A stretch of DNA of 64,000 nt from Allobosea sp. TND4EK4. GTDB lineage: Bacteria; Pseudomonadota; Alphaproteobacteria; Rhizobiales; Beijerinckiaceae. A program made the position numbers and the translations under genes. Below the pieces are notes generated by a model that was given only the letters and a program-made list of their open reading frames with translations, searched no databases and was not told the origin of the DNA. Location: contig NZ_FTMO01000002.1 of assembly GCF_900156025.1 (NCBI RefSeq), positions 62,001-126,000 of the forward strand, read 5' to 3'. Shown piece after piece: positions 11,246 to 20,003 of the stretch (positions within the stretch are counted from its first letter, which is position 1; each line of letters opens with the position of its first letter).

Positions 11246-12460
11246 TCAGGCGGCCATCGCCTTGCGCATGTTCTCGCTGACCTTCTCGAGGAAGCCGGTC
11301 GTCGAGAGGAACTTCTGGTCGGGGCCGACCAGCAGCGCGAGATCCTTGGTCATGTCGCCGGCCTCGACCGTGTCGACCGTGACCTTCTCGAGCAGCGTGG
11401 CGAACTTTGCGAGTTCGGCATTGTTGTCGAGCTTGGCGCGATGGCTAAGGCCCCGCGTCCAGGCGAAGATCGAGGCGATCGAGTTGGTCGAGGTCTCGCG
11501 GCCCTTCTGGTGCTCGCGATAGTGGCGGGTCACGGTGCCGTGCGCGGCCTCGGCCTCGACGGTCTTGCCGTCCGGCGTCATCAGCACGGAGGTCATCAGG
11601 CCCAGCGAGCCGAAGCCCTGCGCCACGGTGTCGGACTGCACGTCGCCATCGTAGTTCTTGCAGGCCCAGACATAGCCGCCCGACCACTTCATCGCCGAGG
11701 CGACCATGTCGTCGATCAGGCGGTGCTCGTAGGTGATGCCGAGCTTGTCGAACTCGGCCTTGAACTCGGCCTGGTAGATCTCCTCGAAGATGTCCTTGAA
11801 GCGCCCGTCATAGGTCTTGAGGATGGTGTTCTTGGTCGAGAGATAGACCGGGTACTTGCGGATCAGGCCGTAGTTCAGCGAGGCGCGGGCGAAATCCTTG
11901 ATCGACTCGTCGAGATTGTACATCGCCATGGCGACGCCGGCGTCGGGGGCCTTGAAGACCTCCTTCTCGATCACCGCGCCGTCCTCGCCGACGAACTTGA
12001 TCGACAGCGTGCCCTTGCCGGGGAACTTGAAGTCGGTGGCGCGGTACTGGTCGCCATAGGCGTGGCGGCCGATCACGATCGGCTGGGTCCAGCCCGGGAC
12101 GAGGCGCGGCACGTTCTTGCAGATGATCGGCTCGCGGAAGATCACGCCGCCGAGGATGTTGCGGATCGTGCCGTTGGGGCTCTTCCACATCTGCTTGAGG
12201 TTGAATTCCTTCACGCGGCCTTCATCGGGCGTGATGGTGGCGCATTTCACGGCGACGCCGTGCTTCTTGGTCGCGTTGGCGGCGTCGATGGTCACCTGAT
12301 CCTCAGTGGCGTCGCGATTCTCGACCGAGAGGTCGTAATAGTCGAGCTGGAGGTCGAGATAGGGGAAGATCAGCGTGTCCTTGATCTTCTGCCAGATGAT
12401 GCGGGTCATCTCGTCGCCGTCCATATCGACGACCGGGTTGGCGACCTTGATCTTGCTCAT
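11246..12460 (-). CDS. icd: NADP-dependent isocitrate dehydrogenase
   Basis: This TCA-cycle enzyme oxidatively decarboxylates isocitrate to 2-oxoglutarate. The 404-aa protein belongs to the eukaryote-like type II IDH group usual in Hyphomicrobiales: [11 protein letters not shown] at the start, the substrate-binding stretch [31 protein letters not shown], and metal-ligand region [24 protein letters not shown]. Length is exactly that of related rhizobial enzymes. The ATG at 12460 fits MSKIKV; the longer open frame upstream lacks conservation. A clear terminator follows. Confidence 0.97.
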   Translation of the reverse strand: MSKIKVANPVVDMDGDEMTRIIWQKIKDTLIFPYLDLQLDYYDLSVENRDATEDQVTIDAANATKKHGVAVKCATITPDEGRVKEFNLKQMWKSPNGTIRNILGGVIFREPIICKNVPRLVPGWTQPIVIGRHAYGDQYRATDFKFPGKGTLSIKFVGEDGAVIEKEVFKAPDAGVAMAMYNLDESIKDFARASLNYGLIRKYPVYLSTKNTILKTYDGRFKDIFEEIYQAEFKAEFDKLGITYEHRLIDDMVASAMKWSGGYVWACKNYDGDVQSDTVAQGFGSLGLMTSVLMTPDGKTVEAEAAHGTVTRHYREHQKGRETSTNSIASIFAWTRGLSHRAKLDNNAELAKFATLLEKVTVDTVEAGDMTKDLALLVGPDQKFLSTTGFLEKVSENMRKAMAA

Positions 12461-12545
12461 GCGGTGACCCCTGCTCTTGCGATGCGACCTTCCGAAACCG
12501 CGGGCTTCCGCCCCGGCCAGCGGCTGCAGGCTTCCTAGAGCATCA

Positions 12546-12574
12546 GGCCGAAAAGGGGAATCGACTTTTCGGCC
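12546..12574. repeat. Perfect 10-bp inverted repeat
   Basis: GGCCGAAAAG and CTTTTCGGCC are separated by 9 bases, in the divergent gap between icd and the following secreted-protein gene. It resembles short palindromes dispersed in Hyphomicrobiales genomes. A regulatory role is not shown. Confidence 0.5.
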
Positions 12575-12723
12575 AACGACCTTTGGAAGAAAGGCATGCC
12601 CGCAGCGGCCCGGCAGCCGCCTTTGAAGGCCAGCCCGAACACCCTCATGCTGCACCGCCGCAATATCGGCGCCTTCGCTGGCGATCATCCTGTGTCGCTC
12701 ATCCGAACCCATGACCGGACGCC

Positions 12724-13527
12724 GTGCCTGCCATCTCCCGTCTCTGCCTTGGCCGCCTCCTGCCGGCGCTCGCGTTGCTACTGGCTGGTCCGGCCGCCGC
12801 CCAGCCCTCGGCCGATTCTGCCCAGATCCCTATTCCGCGTGGCGGATTGCTCGATCCCGAAGCGGCGGAGGCCCTGTCCGCCACCGCCACGGAATCGGTC
12901 GAGACGAGCGCGGTGGTCTTCGACCCGTCGCTGGCCGCAATCGGCCGCCTTACGGCTGGTTCGGGCGGGCATATGAAGGCGCGGACGCCGATACCGGTCG
13001 ACATCATCCGCAACGGCTTCGCCTCGCGAGACGACGTCGGCATGGCTGACCGGGATCGCTCGGTCGGCTTCAGGCTCGGACGGGATGTCTTCTCGCTCTC
13101 GACGACGCTGACGAGCCCCGCCACGCCCGGGGCCTCCCGCGACGCCAGCCTGGGCTGGCGCCTGGCCCAGCCTGTCGCCGCCGGAAGCGGCCTCATCTGG
13201 GGCATGTCGACGAGCGGCACGACGGCCGTCGGCGCCTCGCCCGAGCAGGCCGGCGACGCGCTGATCGGGTATCGTCAGGAAGTGCTGCCGCACCTCACCT
13301 TGACCTCCCAGCTCGGCGTCAATGGCAACTATGTCTTCGCGCCCGGCGACGGCCTCCATTCGGCCCTCACGCCCGAGGTCAAGCTGACGGTCGATCTTGC
13401 CAAGGCAGCCGACCTCCCCTGGCAGGCATCGCTCGATCTGGGCCTCGCCCGAAAGCTGCCGCTCGTCGCGAGCGACTACGAGACCAGCGGAACGGCGATG
13501 CTCTCGATGAAATACAAGCTTCAATAG
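12724..13527 (+). CDS. Secreted/outer-membrane protein of unknown function
   Basis: The 267-aa product begins with GTG and has a signal peptide ([15 protein letters not shown], cleavage near residue 27). The mature part contains alternating polar/hydrophobic strands ([54 protein letters not shown]) and ends in an aromatic-polar strand, as in outer-membrane beta barrels. No named family was recognised. The start is inferred from the signal peptide and lacks a strong binding site. It is divergent from icd. Confidence 0.65.
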   Translation: MPAISRLCLGRLLPALALLLAGPAAAQPSADSAQIPIPRGGLLDPEAAEALSATATESVETSAVVFDPSLAAIGRLTAGSGGHMKARTPIPVDIIRNGFASRDDVGMADRDRSVGFRLGRDVFSLSTTLTSPATPGASRDASLGWRLAQPVAAGSGLIWGMSTSGTTAVGASPEQAGDALIGYRQEVLPHLTLTSQLGVNGNYVFAPGDGLHSALTPEVKLTVDLAKAADLPWQASLDLGLARKLPLVASDYETSGTAMLSMKYKLQ

Positions 13528-13620
13528 CGGAGACGCTCTGCTACCAGCCCCGCGTCCGGCGTCTCAGTCCCTCGCGAAAGGCGCATGCAACGGGGCCGCA
13601 AGATGCGCTAGCCTCGGTGC

Positions 13621-14352
13621 ATGATGACCTCTTCGAAATTCGCCCTGATCACCGGCGGCGTGCGCGGCATTGGCGCGGGCGCAGCCCTTTCGCTCGCCCA
13701 GGCCGGCTACGATGTCCTGGCGACAGGGCTCACCGCGGAAGAGGTCGCCGCCCCTCCGTCCCACCCCGCGATCCGCCACGCCCGGCTCGACGTGACGAAA
13801 GACGACGAGGTCGCGGCCATCGTCGCCGCCTGCCCCCGGATCGACGCGCTGGTCAACTGTGCCGGCATGATCCAGCGCGGCGGCAAGGAATTCGAGATCG
13901 ACGCCTTTCGCCTGACCATCGAGGTCAACCTCTCGGGCACGATGCGCATGTGCCTCGCCGCCAGGGACAGGCTGGCCGTGAAGTCCGGGGATGGGACGGC
14001 CGGCGCCATCGTCAACATCGCCTCGATGCTGACCTTTCACGGCTCGGCCTTTGCGCCGGGCTACGCCGCCTCCAAGGGTGGTATCGGCCAGCTCACCAAA
14101 TCCCTCGCCGCCGCCTGGGCGCCGGACGGCATCCGGGTCAATGCCGTCGCGCCCGGCTGGATCGAGACCGAGCTGACGCGTCCGCTCGTCGAGGATGCCG
14201 CCCGTTCCGCCCCGATCCTGGCCCGCACGCCGATGGGGCGCTGGGGCAAGCCCGGCGATGTCGGCGGCGCCATCGCCTTCCTGCTCTCCGACGCCGCGCA
14301 GTTCATCACCGGAGCCGTCCTGCCGGTCGACGGCGGCTATCTGGCCGTCTGA
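13621..14352 (+). CDS. SDR-family oxidoreductase
   Basis: This 243-aa short-chain dehydrogenase has a complete set of motifs: the cofactor loop TGGVRGIGAG, NCAG (residues about 79-82), catalytic Ser in NIASM, YAASKGG with Tyr and Lys, and the C-terminal PVDGGYLAV typical of FabG-like and 2-deoxy-gluconate dehydrogenase-like members. It probably reduces or oxidises a small carbonyl compound with NAD(P)(H); the substrate is unknown. Another ATG follows immediately (MMTSS), so the start could be one codon later. It is 87 bases upstream of the cupin dioxygenase gene and may be co-transcribed with it. Confidence 0.85.
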   Translation: MMTSSKFALITGGVRGIGAGAALSLAQAGYDVLATGLTAEEVAAPPSHPAIRHARLDVTKDDEVAAIVAACPRIDALVNCAGMIQRGGKEFEIDAFRLTIEVNLSGTMRMCLAARDRLAVKSGDGTAGAIVNIASMLTFHGSAFAPGYAASKGGIGQLTKSLAAAWAPDGIRVNAVAPGWIETELTRPLVEDAARSAPILARTPMGRWGKPGDVGGAIAFLLSDAAQFITGAVLPVDGGYLAV

Positions 14353-14439
14353 AAACGGCGCACAAACAAGCGCTTGCGGCCATGATTTGAATCGGGCCGT
14401 CAGCGGCATGGATGAAAAAGAAAGCAAGGGAGAAGCGCC

Positions 14440-14985
14440 ATGAACACGGGAACCCCCATGCCCGTCGCCGCCAGCCAGGAGGAGCGCTGGACGCCCTATC
14501 GCCATCCGCAGCCGAAGGAGTCTCCGCCGGAACTGATCGTTCCGAACGTGATCCCGGAGGATGAGCGCGTCTGGGTGCCGGTCGACGACAATGTCTGGTT
14601 CCGCCCGCTGCTCTTCTGCGTGTCCCGTGGCTACTGGATGAACCTGCTGAAGGTCCGGCGCGCAGGCGTGCTCTCGCGCCACCGCCATCCGCTGCCGGTG
14701 CACGGCTATGTGCTGAAGGGCAAATGGCGCTACCTCGAGCACGACTGGGTGGCGACCGAGGGCGCCTATGTCTACGAAGCGCCCGGCGAGACGCACACGC
14801 TCGTCGTCGATCCCGATGTCGAAGAGATGATCACGATGTTCCAGGTGAACGGGGCGATGATCTATGTCGATCCTGACGGCAAATGCCTCGGCTACGACGA
14901 CGTCTTCACCCGCCTCGACAAATGCCGCGCCCATTACGCCGGCAATGGCCTCGGCGCGGAGTATGTCGATCAGTTCATCCGCTGA
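14440..14985 (+). CDS. Cupin protein, 2,4'-dihydroxyacetophenone dioxygenase family
   Basis: The 181-aa single-domain cupin resembles 2,4'-dihydroxyacetophenone dioxygenases, non-haem iron enzymes that cleave the C-C bond of a hydroxyketone side chain in 4-hydroxyacetophenone breakdown. The metal-binding motif region SRHRHPLPVHGYVLKGKWRY (about residues 77-96) and the second cupin motif APGETHTLVVD are visible, and length is typical (about 177-182 aa). GGGAG precedes the ATG. The actual substrate in this organism is an inference; other 2-hydroxyketones are possible. The upstream SDR could supply a keto substrate. Confidence 0.75.
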   Translation: MNTGTPMPVAASQEERWTPYRHPQPKESPPELIVPNVIPEDERVWVPVDDNVWFRPLLFCVSRGYWMNLLKVRRAGVLSRHRHPLPVHGYVLKGKWRYLEHDWVATEGAYVYEAPGETHTLVVDPDVEEMITMFQVNGAMIYVDPDGKCLGYDDVFTRLDKCRAHYAGNGLGAEYVDQFIR

Positions 14986-15000
14986 TCGATCCGGCCCGGC

Positions 15001-15408
15001 TCACCGGCCGAGCTTCGCCAGTTCCACGGCGGCTCTCAACTCGATATGCGCCAGCACGTCGTCGAGGCGCGGGTCGTCCGTCGTCTCGCGGCGCAGGGCG
15101 AGCGCGTTCTTCAGACGGTCAAGCTCCGAAGGAAGCACGCGGCCCGAAAGGAGCGCCGCCTTGAGGCGGTCGAGCCCGTCGAGCAGGTCGTGCCCGCGAC
15201 GCGCCTGCTTGCGCTTGCGCTCCTGCTGATCCCCGTCCGCCTGGACGGCGAGCAGCATGTCGAGCGGGCCTGCGGCCGTGACGCCCGCACTGCGTGCCGG
15301 CGCGTCGCTCTCGGAAGCGGGAAGCGTGAAGGCGGAGCCGCCCGTGCGCCTCGCCGAACTCGTCGGGCCGACGTTCGAGACGGGCGCGCGCTGGTCGATC
15401 CTGATCAT
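15001..15408 (-). CDS. fliX: Flagellar assembly regulator FliX
   Basis: FliX couples assembly of the flagellar basal body to sigma-54-dependent transcription by controlling the activator FlbD, as known in Caulobacter. The 135-aa product has a low-complexity Ala/Ser-rich N-terminus and a conserved helical C-terminal half (DGLDRLKAALLSGRVLPSELDRLKNAL, RLDDVLAHIELRAAVELAKL). The ATG at 15408 gives MIRIDQRAP. It is divergent from flgI, a typical arrangement. Confidence 0.9.
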   Translation of the reverse strand: MIRIDQRAPVSNVGPTSSARRTGGSAFTLPASESDAPARSAGVTAAGPLDMLLAVQADGDQQERKRKQARRGHDLLDGLDRLKAALLSGRVLPSELDRLKNALALRRETTDDPRLDDVLAHIELRAAVELAKLGR

Positions 15409-15575
15409 GGCGGCCTCGTAAGGATGAGCCGAAACTGCGCCGGCATGGTTAACAGGCGGTAAAGCACCCGGCAGAATGTGCCGCCCCGGCAGGAACGGCA
15501 GGCTGCGGCGGCGTCCGCCAATCTGGCACCAGCGGGCAAACATCTGAAAAACAACATCTTTCAAATGCCGTCGAT

Positions 15576-15594
15576 TTGGCATGAGGCTCGCAAG
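15576..15594 (+). promoter_or_regulatory. Sigma-54 promoter for flgI operon
   Basis: TTGGCATGAGGCTCGCAAG carries GG-N10-GC and matches TGGCACG-N4-TTGCA at all but two positions. Transcription would start near 15604, about 25 bases before flgI. This fits FliX/FlbD-type control, since fliX is the divergent neighbour. Confidence 0.6.
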
Positions 15595-15629
15595 GCAGGT
15601 CCGACCGCCATTGCCTCCGGTGCTGAAGA

Positions 15630-16763
15630 ATGTTCCGCAAGCCCGCCCTGACGAAACTGCTGAAGCCCGTGGCCGCCCTGCTGGCCGTGGTCGTCGGCCT
15701 GTCGTCACAGCCGGTCTTCGCGCTCTCCCGCATCAAGGATCTCGCTTCCGTCGAGGGCGTGCGGACCAACCAGCTCCTCGGCTACGGCATCGTCGTCGGC
15801 CTCAACGGCACCGGCGACACGCTCAACAACGCGCCCTTCACCAAGCAGTCGCTGACCGCGATGCTGGAGCGGCTCGGCGTCAACACCCGCGGCGCCAACA
15901 TGCGCACCGCCAACGTCGCGGCGGTGATGGTGACGGCGAACCTGCCGCCCTTCGCCACCCAGGGCACCCGCGTCGACGTCACCGTCTCCGCCATGGGCGA
16001 CGCGAAGTCGCTGCAGGGCGGCACGCTGCTGGTGACGCCGCTGCTGGGCGCCGACGGCGAGGTCTATGCTGTCTCGCAGGGCCCGGTCGCAATCGCCGGC
16101 TTCTCGGCCGAGGGCGACGCCAGCAAGATCACCCGCGGCGTCCCGACCGTGGGTCGCATCGCCAATGGCGCCGCGGTCGAGCGCGAGATCGACTTCGCGC
16201 TCAACAAGCTATCGACTCTTCGCCTGTCGCTGCGCAATCCCGACCTGACGACGGCGCGCCGCGTCGCGGCCGCGATCAACGACTTCATCGGCGGCGATTC
16301 CGCCGAGCCGACCGATCCGTCCACCATCACGCTGCAGATCCCGCCCCGCTTCAAGGGCAACATGATCAGGCTGCTTACCGATATCGAGCAGCTCAAGGTC
16401 GAGCCCGACCAGCTGGCACGCGTCGTGATCGACGAGCGCTCCGGCATCATCGTGATGGGCAAGGACGTCCGCGTCTCCACCGTCGCCGTCGCCCAGGGCA
16501 ACCTCACCGTGACGATCAGCGAGCAGCCGCAGGTCAGCCAGCCCGAGCCGTTCTCCGGCGGCCAGACCGTGGTCACCCCGCGCACCAACGTCAAGGTCGA
16601 CACCGGCGGCGGCAACAAGCTCGCGCTGGTGAAGGAAAGCGTGACGCTCGCCGAACTCGTCGATGGGCTGAATGCGCTCGGCATCGGCCCGCGCGACCTG
16701 ATCTCCATTCTCCAGGCCATCAAGTCGGCCGGCGCCCTCCAGGCTGAAATCGAGGTGATGTGA
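15630..16763 (+). CDS. flgI: Flagellar P-ring protein FlgI
   Basis: FlgI forms the periplasmic P ring around the flagellar rod. The 377-aa protein has a signal peptide (VAALLAVVVGLSSQPVFA, cleavage near residue 33), followed by the family hallmark RIKDLASVEGVRTNQLLGYGIVVGLNGTGD and, near the C-terminus, the conserved LAELVDGLNALGIGPRDLISILQAIKSAGAL. Length is standard. Its stop overlaps the start of the next gene. A sigma-54-type promoter lies just upstream. Confidence 0.97.
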   Translation: MFRKPALTKLLKPVAALLAVVVGLSSQPVFALSRIKDLASVEGVRTNQLLGYGIVVGLNGTGDTLNNAPFTKQSLTAMLERLGVNTRGANMRTANVAAVMVTANLPPFATQGTRVDVTVSAMGDAKSLQGGTLLVTPLLGADGEVYAVSQGPVAIAGFSAEGDASKITRGVPTVGRIANGAAVEREIDFALNKLSTLRLSLRNPDLTTARRVAAAINDFIGGDSAEPTDPSTITLQIPPRFKGNMIRLLTDIEQLKVEPDQLARVVIDERSGIIVMGKDVRVSTVAVAQGNLTVTISEQPQVSQPEPFSGGQTVVTPRTNVKVDTGGGNKLALVKESVTLAELVDGLNALGIGPRDLISILQAIKSAGALQAEIEVM

Positions 16764-17128
16764 TGACTGCCGCTCTCGCTCTCCCGGCTGCCAAGCTCGC
16801 CCTCGGCGTCGCCGGCCAGGTCGCCGGAAAGTTTGTCGACGGCATCTCGGGCGCGCTCGACCCAGCCAAGGCGGCCAAGGCGAAGAAGCAGTCCGACGAT
16901 TTCGAGGCAATGTTCCTCGAGCAGATGACGCAGCACATGTTCTCCAATACCGGCGCCGAAGGCCCGCTTGGCCAGAATGGCGTCGGCGGCGATGTCTGGC
17001 GCACGCAGCTGACCAACCAGTACGCCCAGCAGATCCAGAAGGCGGGCGGGATCGGCGTCTCCGATCAGATCCTGCGCGAGATGCTGACCATGCAGGCTCA
17101 GGGCGCCCAGGCCGCCAAGGGAGCCTGA
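16760..17128 (+). CDS. flgJ: Rod-binding protein (FlgJ N-terminal domain / CheL)
   Basis: This 121-122 aa protein corresponds to the rod-capping domain of FlgJ without the C-terminal muramidase domain, the short form usual in Alphaproteobacteria, where it is often called CheL. Visible family features are DFEAMFLEQMTQHMFSN and the C-terminal GGIGVSDQILREMLTMQ. Start can be GTG at 16760 or ATG at 16763; the ATG overlaps the flgI TGA by one base, which points to translational coupling. The chaperone gene flgN begins two bases after its stop. Confidence 0.88.
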   Translation: MMTAALALPAAKLALGVAGQVAGKFVDGISGALDPAKAAKAKKQSDDFEAMFLEQMTQHMFSNTGAEGPLGQNGVGGDVWRTQLTNQYAQQIQKAGGIGVSDQILREMLTMQAQGAQAAKGA

Positions 17129-17130
17129 GC

Positions 17131-17619
17131 ATGTCGGTGGCGGAACGCATTCTCGACGAGCGGCCTCGCGTCTCGGGCGCCGCCGATGCGCGGGCCCTGA
17201 TCGAGGCCGTGCTGGAGGCGCTCGGCGCCCTGTCGCACCTGGTCGGCGAGGAGACGGAGCTGGTACGGGCCGGCCGCCTGCCCGAGGCGATGCAGCGCGA
17301 GCCCCGCAAGACCGAACTCGCCGGCATCTATATGCGCGGTGTCGAGCAGGTGAAGCTGAACGCGGTCGCGCTGGCCCGCTTCGCCCCGGAGCTGGTGAAG
17401 CGCCTGAAGGATTCGCACCTCGCCTTCCAGCTGCTGATCGAGACCAACCAGATCGTGCTCGCGACGGCGCGCGCCGTTTCGGAATCGGTGATCCGCGACC
17501 TCGCCTCGGACGCCAACAAGCCGATGCGCGCCGCCGGCTACGGCCCCACGGCATCGGTCGGCGCCGGCCTCTACGCGCGCCCCAATGCCGGCCCTCTGGT
17601 CGTCTCGCGACGGCTGTGA
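17131..17619 (+). CDS. flgN: FlgN-like flagellar protein (hook-associated protein chaperone)
   Basis: The 162-aa protein is mostly alpha-helical and matches the FlgN type seen next to flgI/flgJ in Hyphomicrobiales. FlgN family proteins bind hook-filament junction proteins FlgK and FlgL before export, and genes for both are in this window. The middle segment (HLVGEETELVRAGRLPEAM, KTELAGIYMRGVEQVKLN) resembles the FlgN helix-turn-helix fold. It is last in the tight flgI-flgJ-flgN group. Assignment is by context and helix pattern, so it is less certain than its neighbours. Confidence 0.75.
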   Translation: MSVAERILDERPRVSGAADARALIEAVLEALGALSHLVGEETELVRAGRLPEAMQREPRKTELAGIYMRGVEQVKLNAVALARFAPELVKRLKDSHLAFQLLIETNQIVLATARAVSESVIRDLASDANKPMRAAGYGPTASVGAGLYARPNAGPLVVSRRL

Positions 17620-17789
17620 GCCGCCGGTTCGGGCGGCTGCCATGGCAAGCGTCAACATTTACCTAATTTTCTAACGGGCGATTCAATCTTTTCTGGCAGC
17701 CTTCCCAGGTTCGGGCAGGTCTGCCTGCACACGCCTATGTCGACGAGGCGGCGCGACGGCGCCGTTTTCAACTCCAGAAGGAGTGACAC

Positions 17790-18236
17790 ATGGATTTCGG
17801 CAGCCCGCCCAGAATCACAGCCATCGCCGGCTCTCCGGCGATCTCGCGTTCCGACGTATCGACCCAGCCCGGCAGCGTCGCAGTCGATCTGGCACCGGAG
17901 AAGACCGTCCAGTCTGCGAGTGCCGGCGGCGCGGTCCAGCTCGATATCCGGCCGGAGACGCGCAGGCAGGCGAAGCTGGAGGCGCAGGCGGAACAGGCCC
18001 GGGCCTCCGACGACAACGCCGCCCTGCAGCGCTCGCAGCAGGCCCTGCAGCGCCGTGTCGTCATCGAGCAGAACACCCACTCTGTCGTCGTGCAGGAGCG
18101 CGACCCCCGCACCGGCGAAACCGTGAGCATGGTCCCCGACGAGGCGACCCTCCGGCTCCGGCTTTTCGCCCGGGCCTTGGCGGAGCGCGGGAAAGCGCCG
18201 CCCGTGCCGGGACAGTCGGTCGAGGTTACGGCCTGA
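17790..18236 (+). CDS. FlaG-like flagellar protein
   Basis: The 148-aa protein has a poorly conserved Ala/Ser/Gln-rich N-terminal half and a C-terminal segment (NTHSVVVQERDPRTGETVSM, then PDEATLRLRLFARAL) resembling the FlaG pattern in which a strand pair with 'D..TGEV...P' precedes a short helix. FlaG proteins affect filament length in other bacteria. The ATG is preceded by AGAAGGAG. It lies between flgN and the first flagellin and is followed by a clear terminator. The family call is tentative. Confidence 0.6.
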   Translation: MDFGSPPRITAIAGSPAISRSDVSTQPGSVAVDLAPEKTVQSASAGGAVQLDIRPETRRQAKLEAQAEQARASDDNAALQRSQQALQRRVVIEQNTHSVVVQERDPRTGETVSMVPDEATLRLRLFARALAERGKAPPVPGQSVEVTA

Positions 18237-18276
18237 AGGAGCTGCGCCGGCGTTGGCTCTTGGACAGGATCGCGCA

Positions 18277-18303
18277 AGGCCCGCAGCGATGCGGGCCTTT
18301 TTC
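18277..18303 (+). terminator. Rho-independent terminator
   Basis: AGGCCCGCA-GCGA-TGCGGGCCTTTTTC: a 9-bp stem with tetraloop followed by TTTTT, about 40 bases after the FlaG-like gene. Confidence 0.85.
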
Positions 18304-18486
18304 TTGGCCCGCATCGGTTCCGGCAGGGCACCGTGAATTCGTTAACCACATCCTCAGTCGCGCCTGATCACGCGGCATTCGACCGGCGAAATTTACCACT
18401 CGTTACGACCACGCCGCGCAGTGTCACCCCGTCGCGGCCAGGATGGCTTCGACGCCAGAAGGCACCATCCCAGAAGGGTTTCAATC

Positions 18487-19803
18487 ATGGCTACTGTTTC
18501 TCTCACGTCTGGCGTCCGCGCCGCCCTCGGCTCGCTCAGCTCCATCAAGGACGCCGCCTCGACCTCCCAGTTCCGCCTCTCGACGGGCAAGAAGGTCAAT
18601 TCGGCGGTCGACGATCCGGTCAACTTCTTCACTGCTGCCGGCCTGAACGACCGCGCCTCGCAGCTGACGAAGAACCTGGACGGCATCTCCAACGGCATCC
18701 AGACGATCACGGCCGCCTCGCAGGGCATCGACTCGATCACCAAGCTCGTGTCGTCGCTGCAGTCGACCATCAAGCAGGCTCAGGCCGACAACGCGGCAAA
18801 CCGTCCGACCAAGGCCGGCACGGCGCTGGCGACGGCTGCGGAAACGGCGTTGAACAGCAAGAGCCTGAAGGACACCGTCCTCGACAAGGCGCTTGCCGAC
18901 GACAACGGCGCCACCGCCAACACCGCGACGGCCTCCTATGCCGGTAACCTCGGCATCGACACCTCGACCAATACCAACGTTGCCGTCACCATCTCGGCCG
19001 GGAATACGAAGTATACCGCCGCCCTGAAGACCGGCGCTACGGTTCGTGACCTCGTCAACGAGATCAACAAGTCGGGCATCGCCACCGCCTCTGTCGATGA
19101 TGCCGGCAAGCTGAACGTCACCGGCTCCGGCTCCAACACGCTCAAGGTCGGTCTCGGCTCGGGCACGACCGCCGCGGCGGCCGCGACCGACTCCGAGTCG
19201 GGCACGCTTAACACCGCGCTTGGTCTGATCGCGGGTGATTACACCACTGGTATCACCGCTACGGGCAACTCGACCGTCCGCTCGAACCTCATCAACCAGT
19301 TCAACGATCTGACGGCTCAGATCGACCAGCTGGCTAAGGATGCAGGCTTTAACGGCAAGAACCTGCTGACGGGCGACAAGCTGTCGATTGTGTTCAACGA
19401 GAAGACCGGTACCCAGCAGTCGAAGCTGGACGTCCAGGGCCAGACGATCACCGCTGCCAATCTCGGCATCGGCCAAGCCGTCAGCGGCACCGCGACGACC
19501 GGTCAGTTCAACATTCAGGATGACACTTCGCTTAGCACGATGGCGGACACGCTGACCGGCGCGCTCACCTCGCTGCGTTCGACGTCGTCGTCGCTGGGCG
19601 CGAGCCTCTCGACGGTGCAGACCCGCCAGGATTTCACCAAGAACCTGGCGAACACCCTGAACGCCGGTGCGGACAACCTCGTCCAGGCCGACACGAACCA
19701 GGAAGCGGCCAACCTGCTCGCCCTGCAGACCCGCCAGCAGCTGTCCCAGACCGCTCTGTCGCTCTCGAACCAGGCCGACCAGGCGATCCTGCGCCTGTTC
19801 TGA
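18487..19803 (+). CDS. fliC: Flagellin (first copy)
   Basis: This is the structural subunit of the flagellar filament, 438 aa. The conserved N-terminal D0/D1 helices (SSIKDAASTSQFRLSTGKKV, VDDPVNFFTAAGLNDRASQL) and C-terminal helix (RQQLSQTALSLSNQADQAIL) flank a Thr/Ala-rich central part with the usual flagellin-IN-like stretch TVRDLVNEINKSG. The ATG at 18487 sits after AGAAGGG; the longer upstream frame is not flagellin-like. A second, similar flagellin follows after its terminator. Translation is probably controlled through FlbT, encoded downstream. Confidence 0.95.
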   Translation: MATVSLTSGVRAALGSLSSIKDAASTSQFRLSTGKKVNSAVDDPVNFFTAAGLNDRASQLTKNLDGISNGIQTITAASQGIDSITKLVSSLQSTIKQAQADNAANRPTKAGTALATAAETALNSKSLKDTVLDKALADDNGATANTATASYAGNLGIDTSTNTNVAVTISAGNTKYTAALKTGATVRDLVNEINKSGIATASVDDAGKLNVTGSGSNTLKVGLGSGTTAAAAATDSESGTLNTALGLIAGDYTTGITATGNSTVRSNLINQFNDLTAQIDQLAKDAGFNGKNLLTGDKLSIVFNEKTGTQQSKLDVQGQTITAANLGIGQAVSGTATTGQFNIQDDTSLSTMADTLTGALTSLRSTSSSLGASLSTVQTRQDFTKNLANTLNAGADNLVQADTNQEAANLLALQTRQQLSQTALSLSNQADQAILRLF

Positions 19804-19856
19804 TCCTTCGTCCGCAGAAGCGGGCAGCCTGCAGAAGGCGGGCCGAAGAACCGAAG

Positions 19857-19885
19857 CGGCGGGGCGAAAGCCCCGCCGTTTTCGT
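19857..19885 (+). terminator. Rho-independent terminator after first flagellin
   Basis: CGGCGGGGC-GAAA-GCCCCGCCG followed by TTTTCGTTT: a 9-bp GC stem with GNRA loop, 54 bases after the flagellin stop. Confidence 0.9.
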
Positions 19886-20003
19886 TTGCGCGGATCGCGC
19901 CGGGACGTCGCGCCCGCCCCGTTAACCAATTTTTATCCTTAACAAAGCATTGTCGGTCGAGATCAAACCGCAAGCGCCGAATCGCGCTGTAGGGGACCGA
20001 ACG

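Noticed and set aside
17619..17638. A hairpin after flgN as a terminator
   Set aside because: AGCCGCCGGTTCGGGCGGCT is palindromic but has no T-tract after it, and the FlaG-like gene follows in the same direction.
18373..18388. A sigma-54 site upstream of the first flagellin
   Set aside because: CGGCATTCGACCGGCG has GG-N10-GC but too few other matches, so it is not reported as a promoter.
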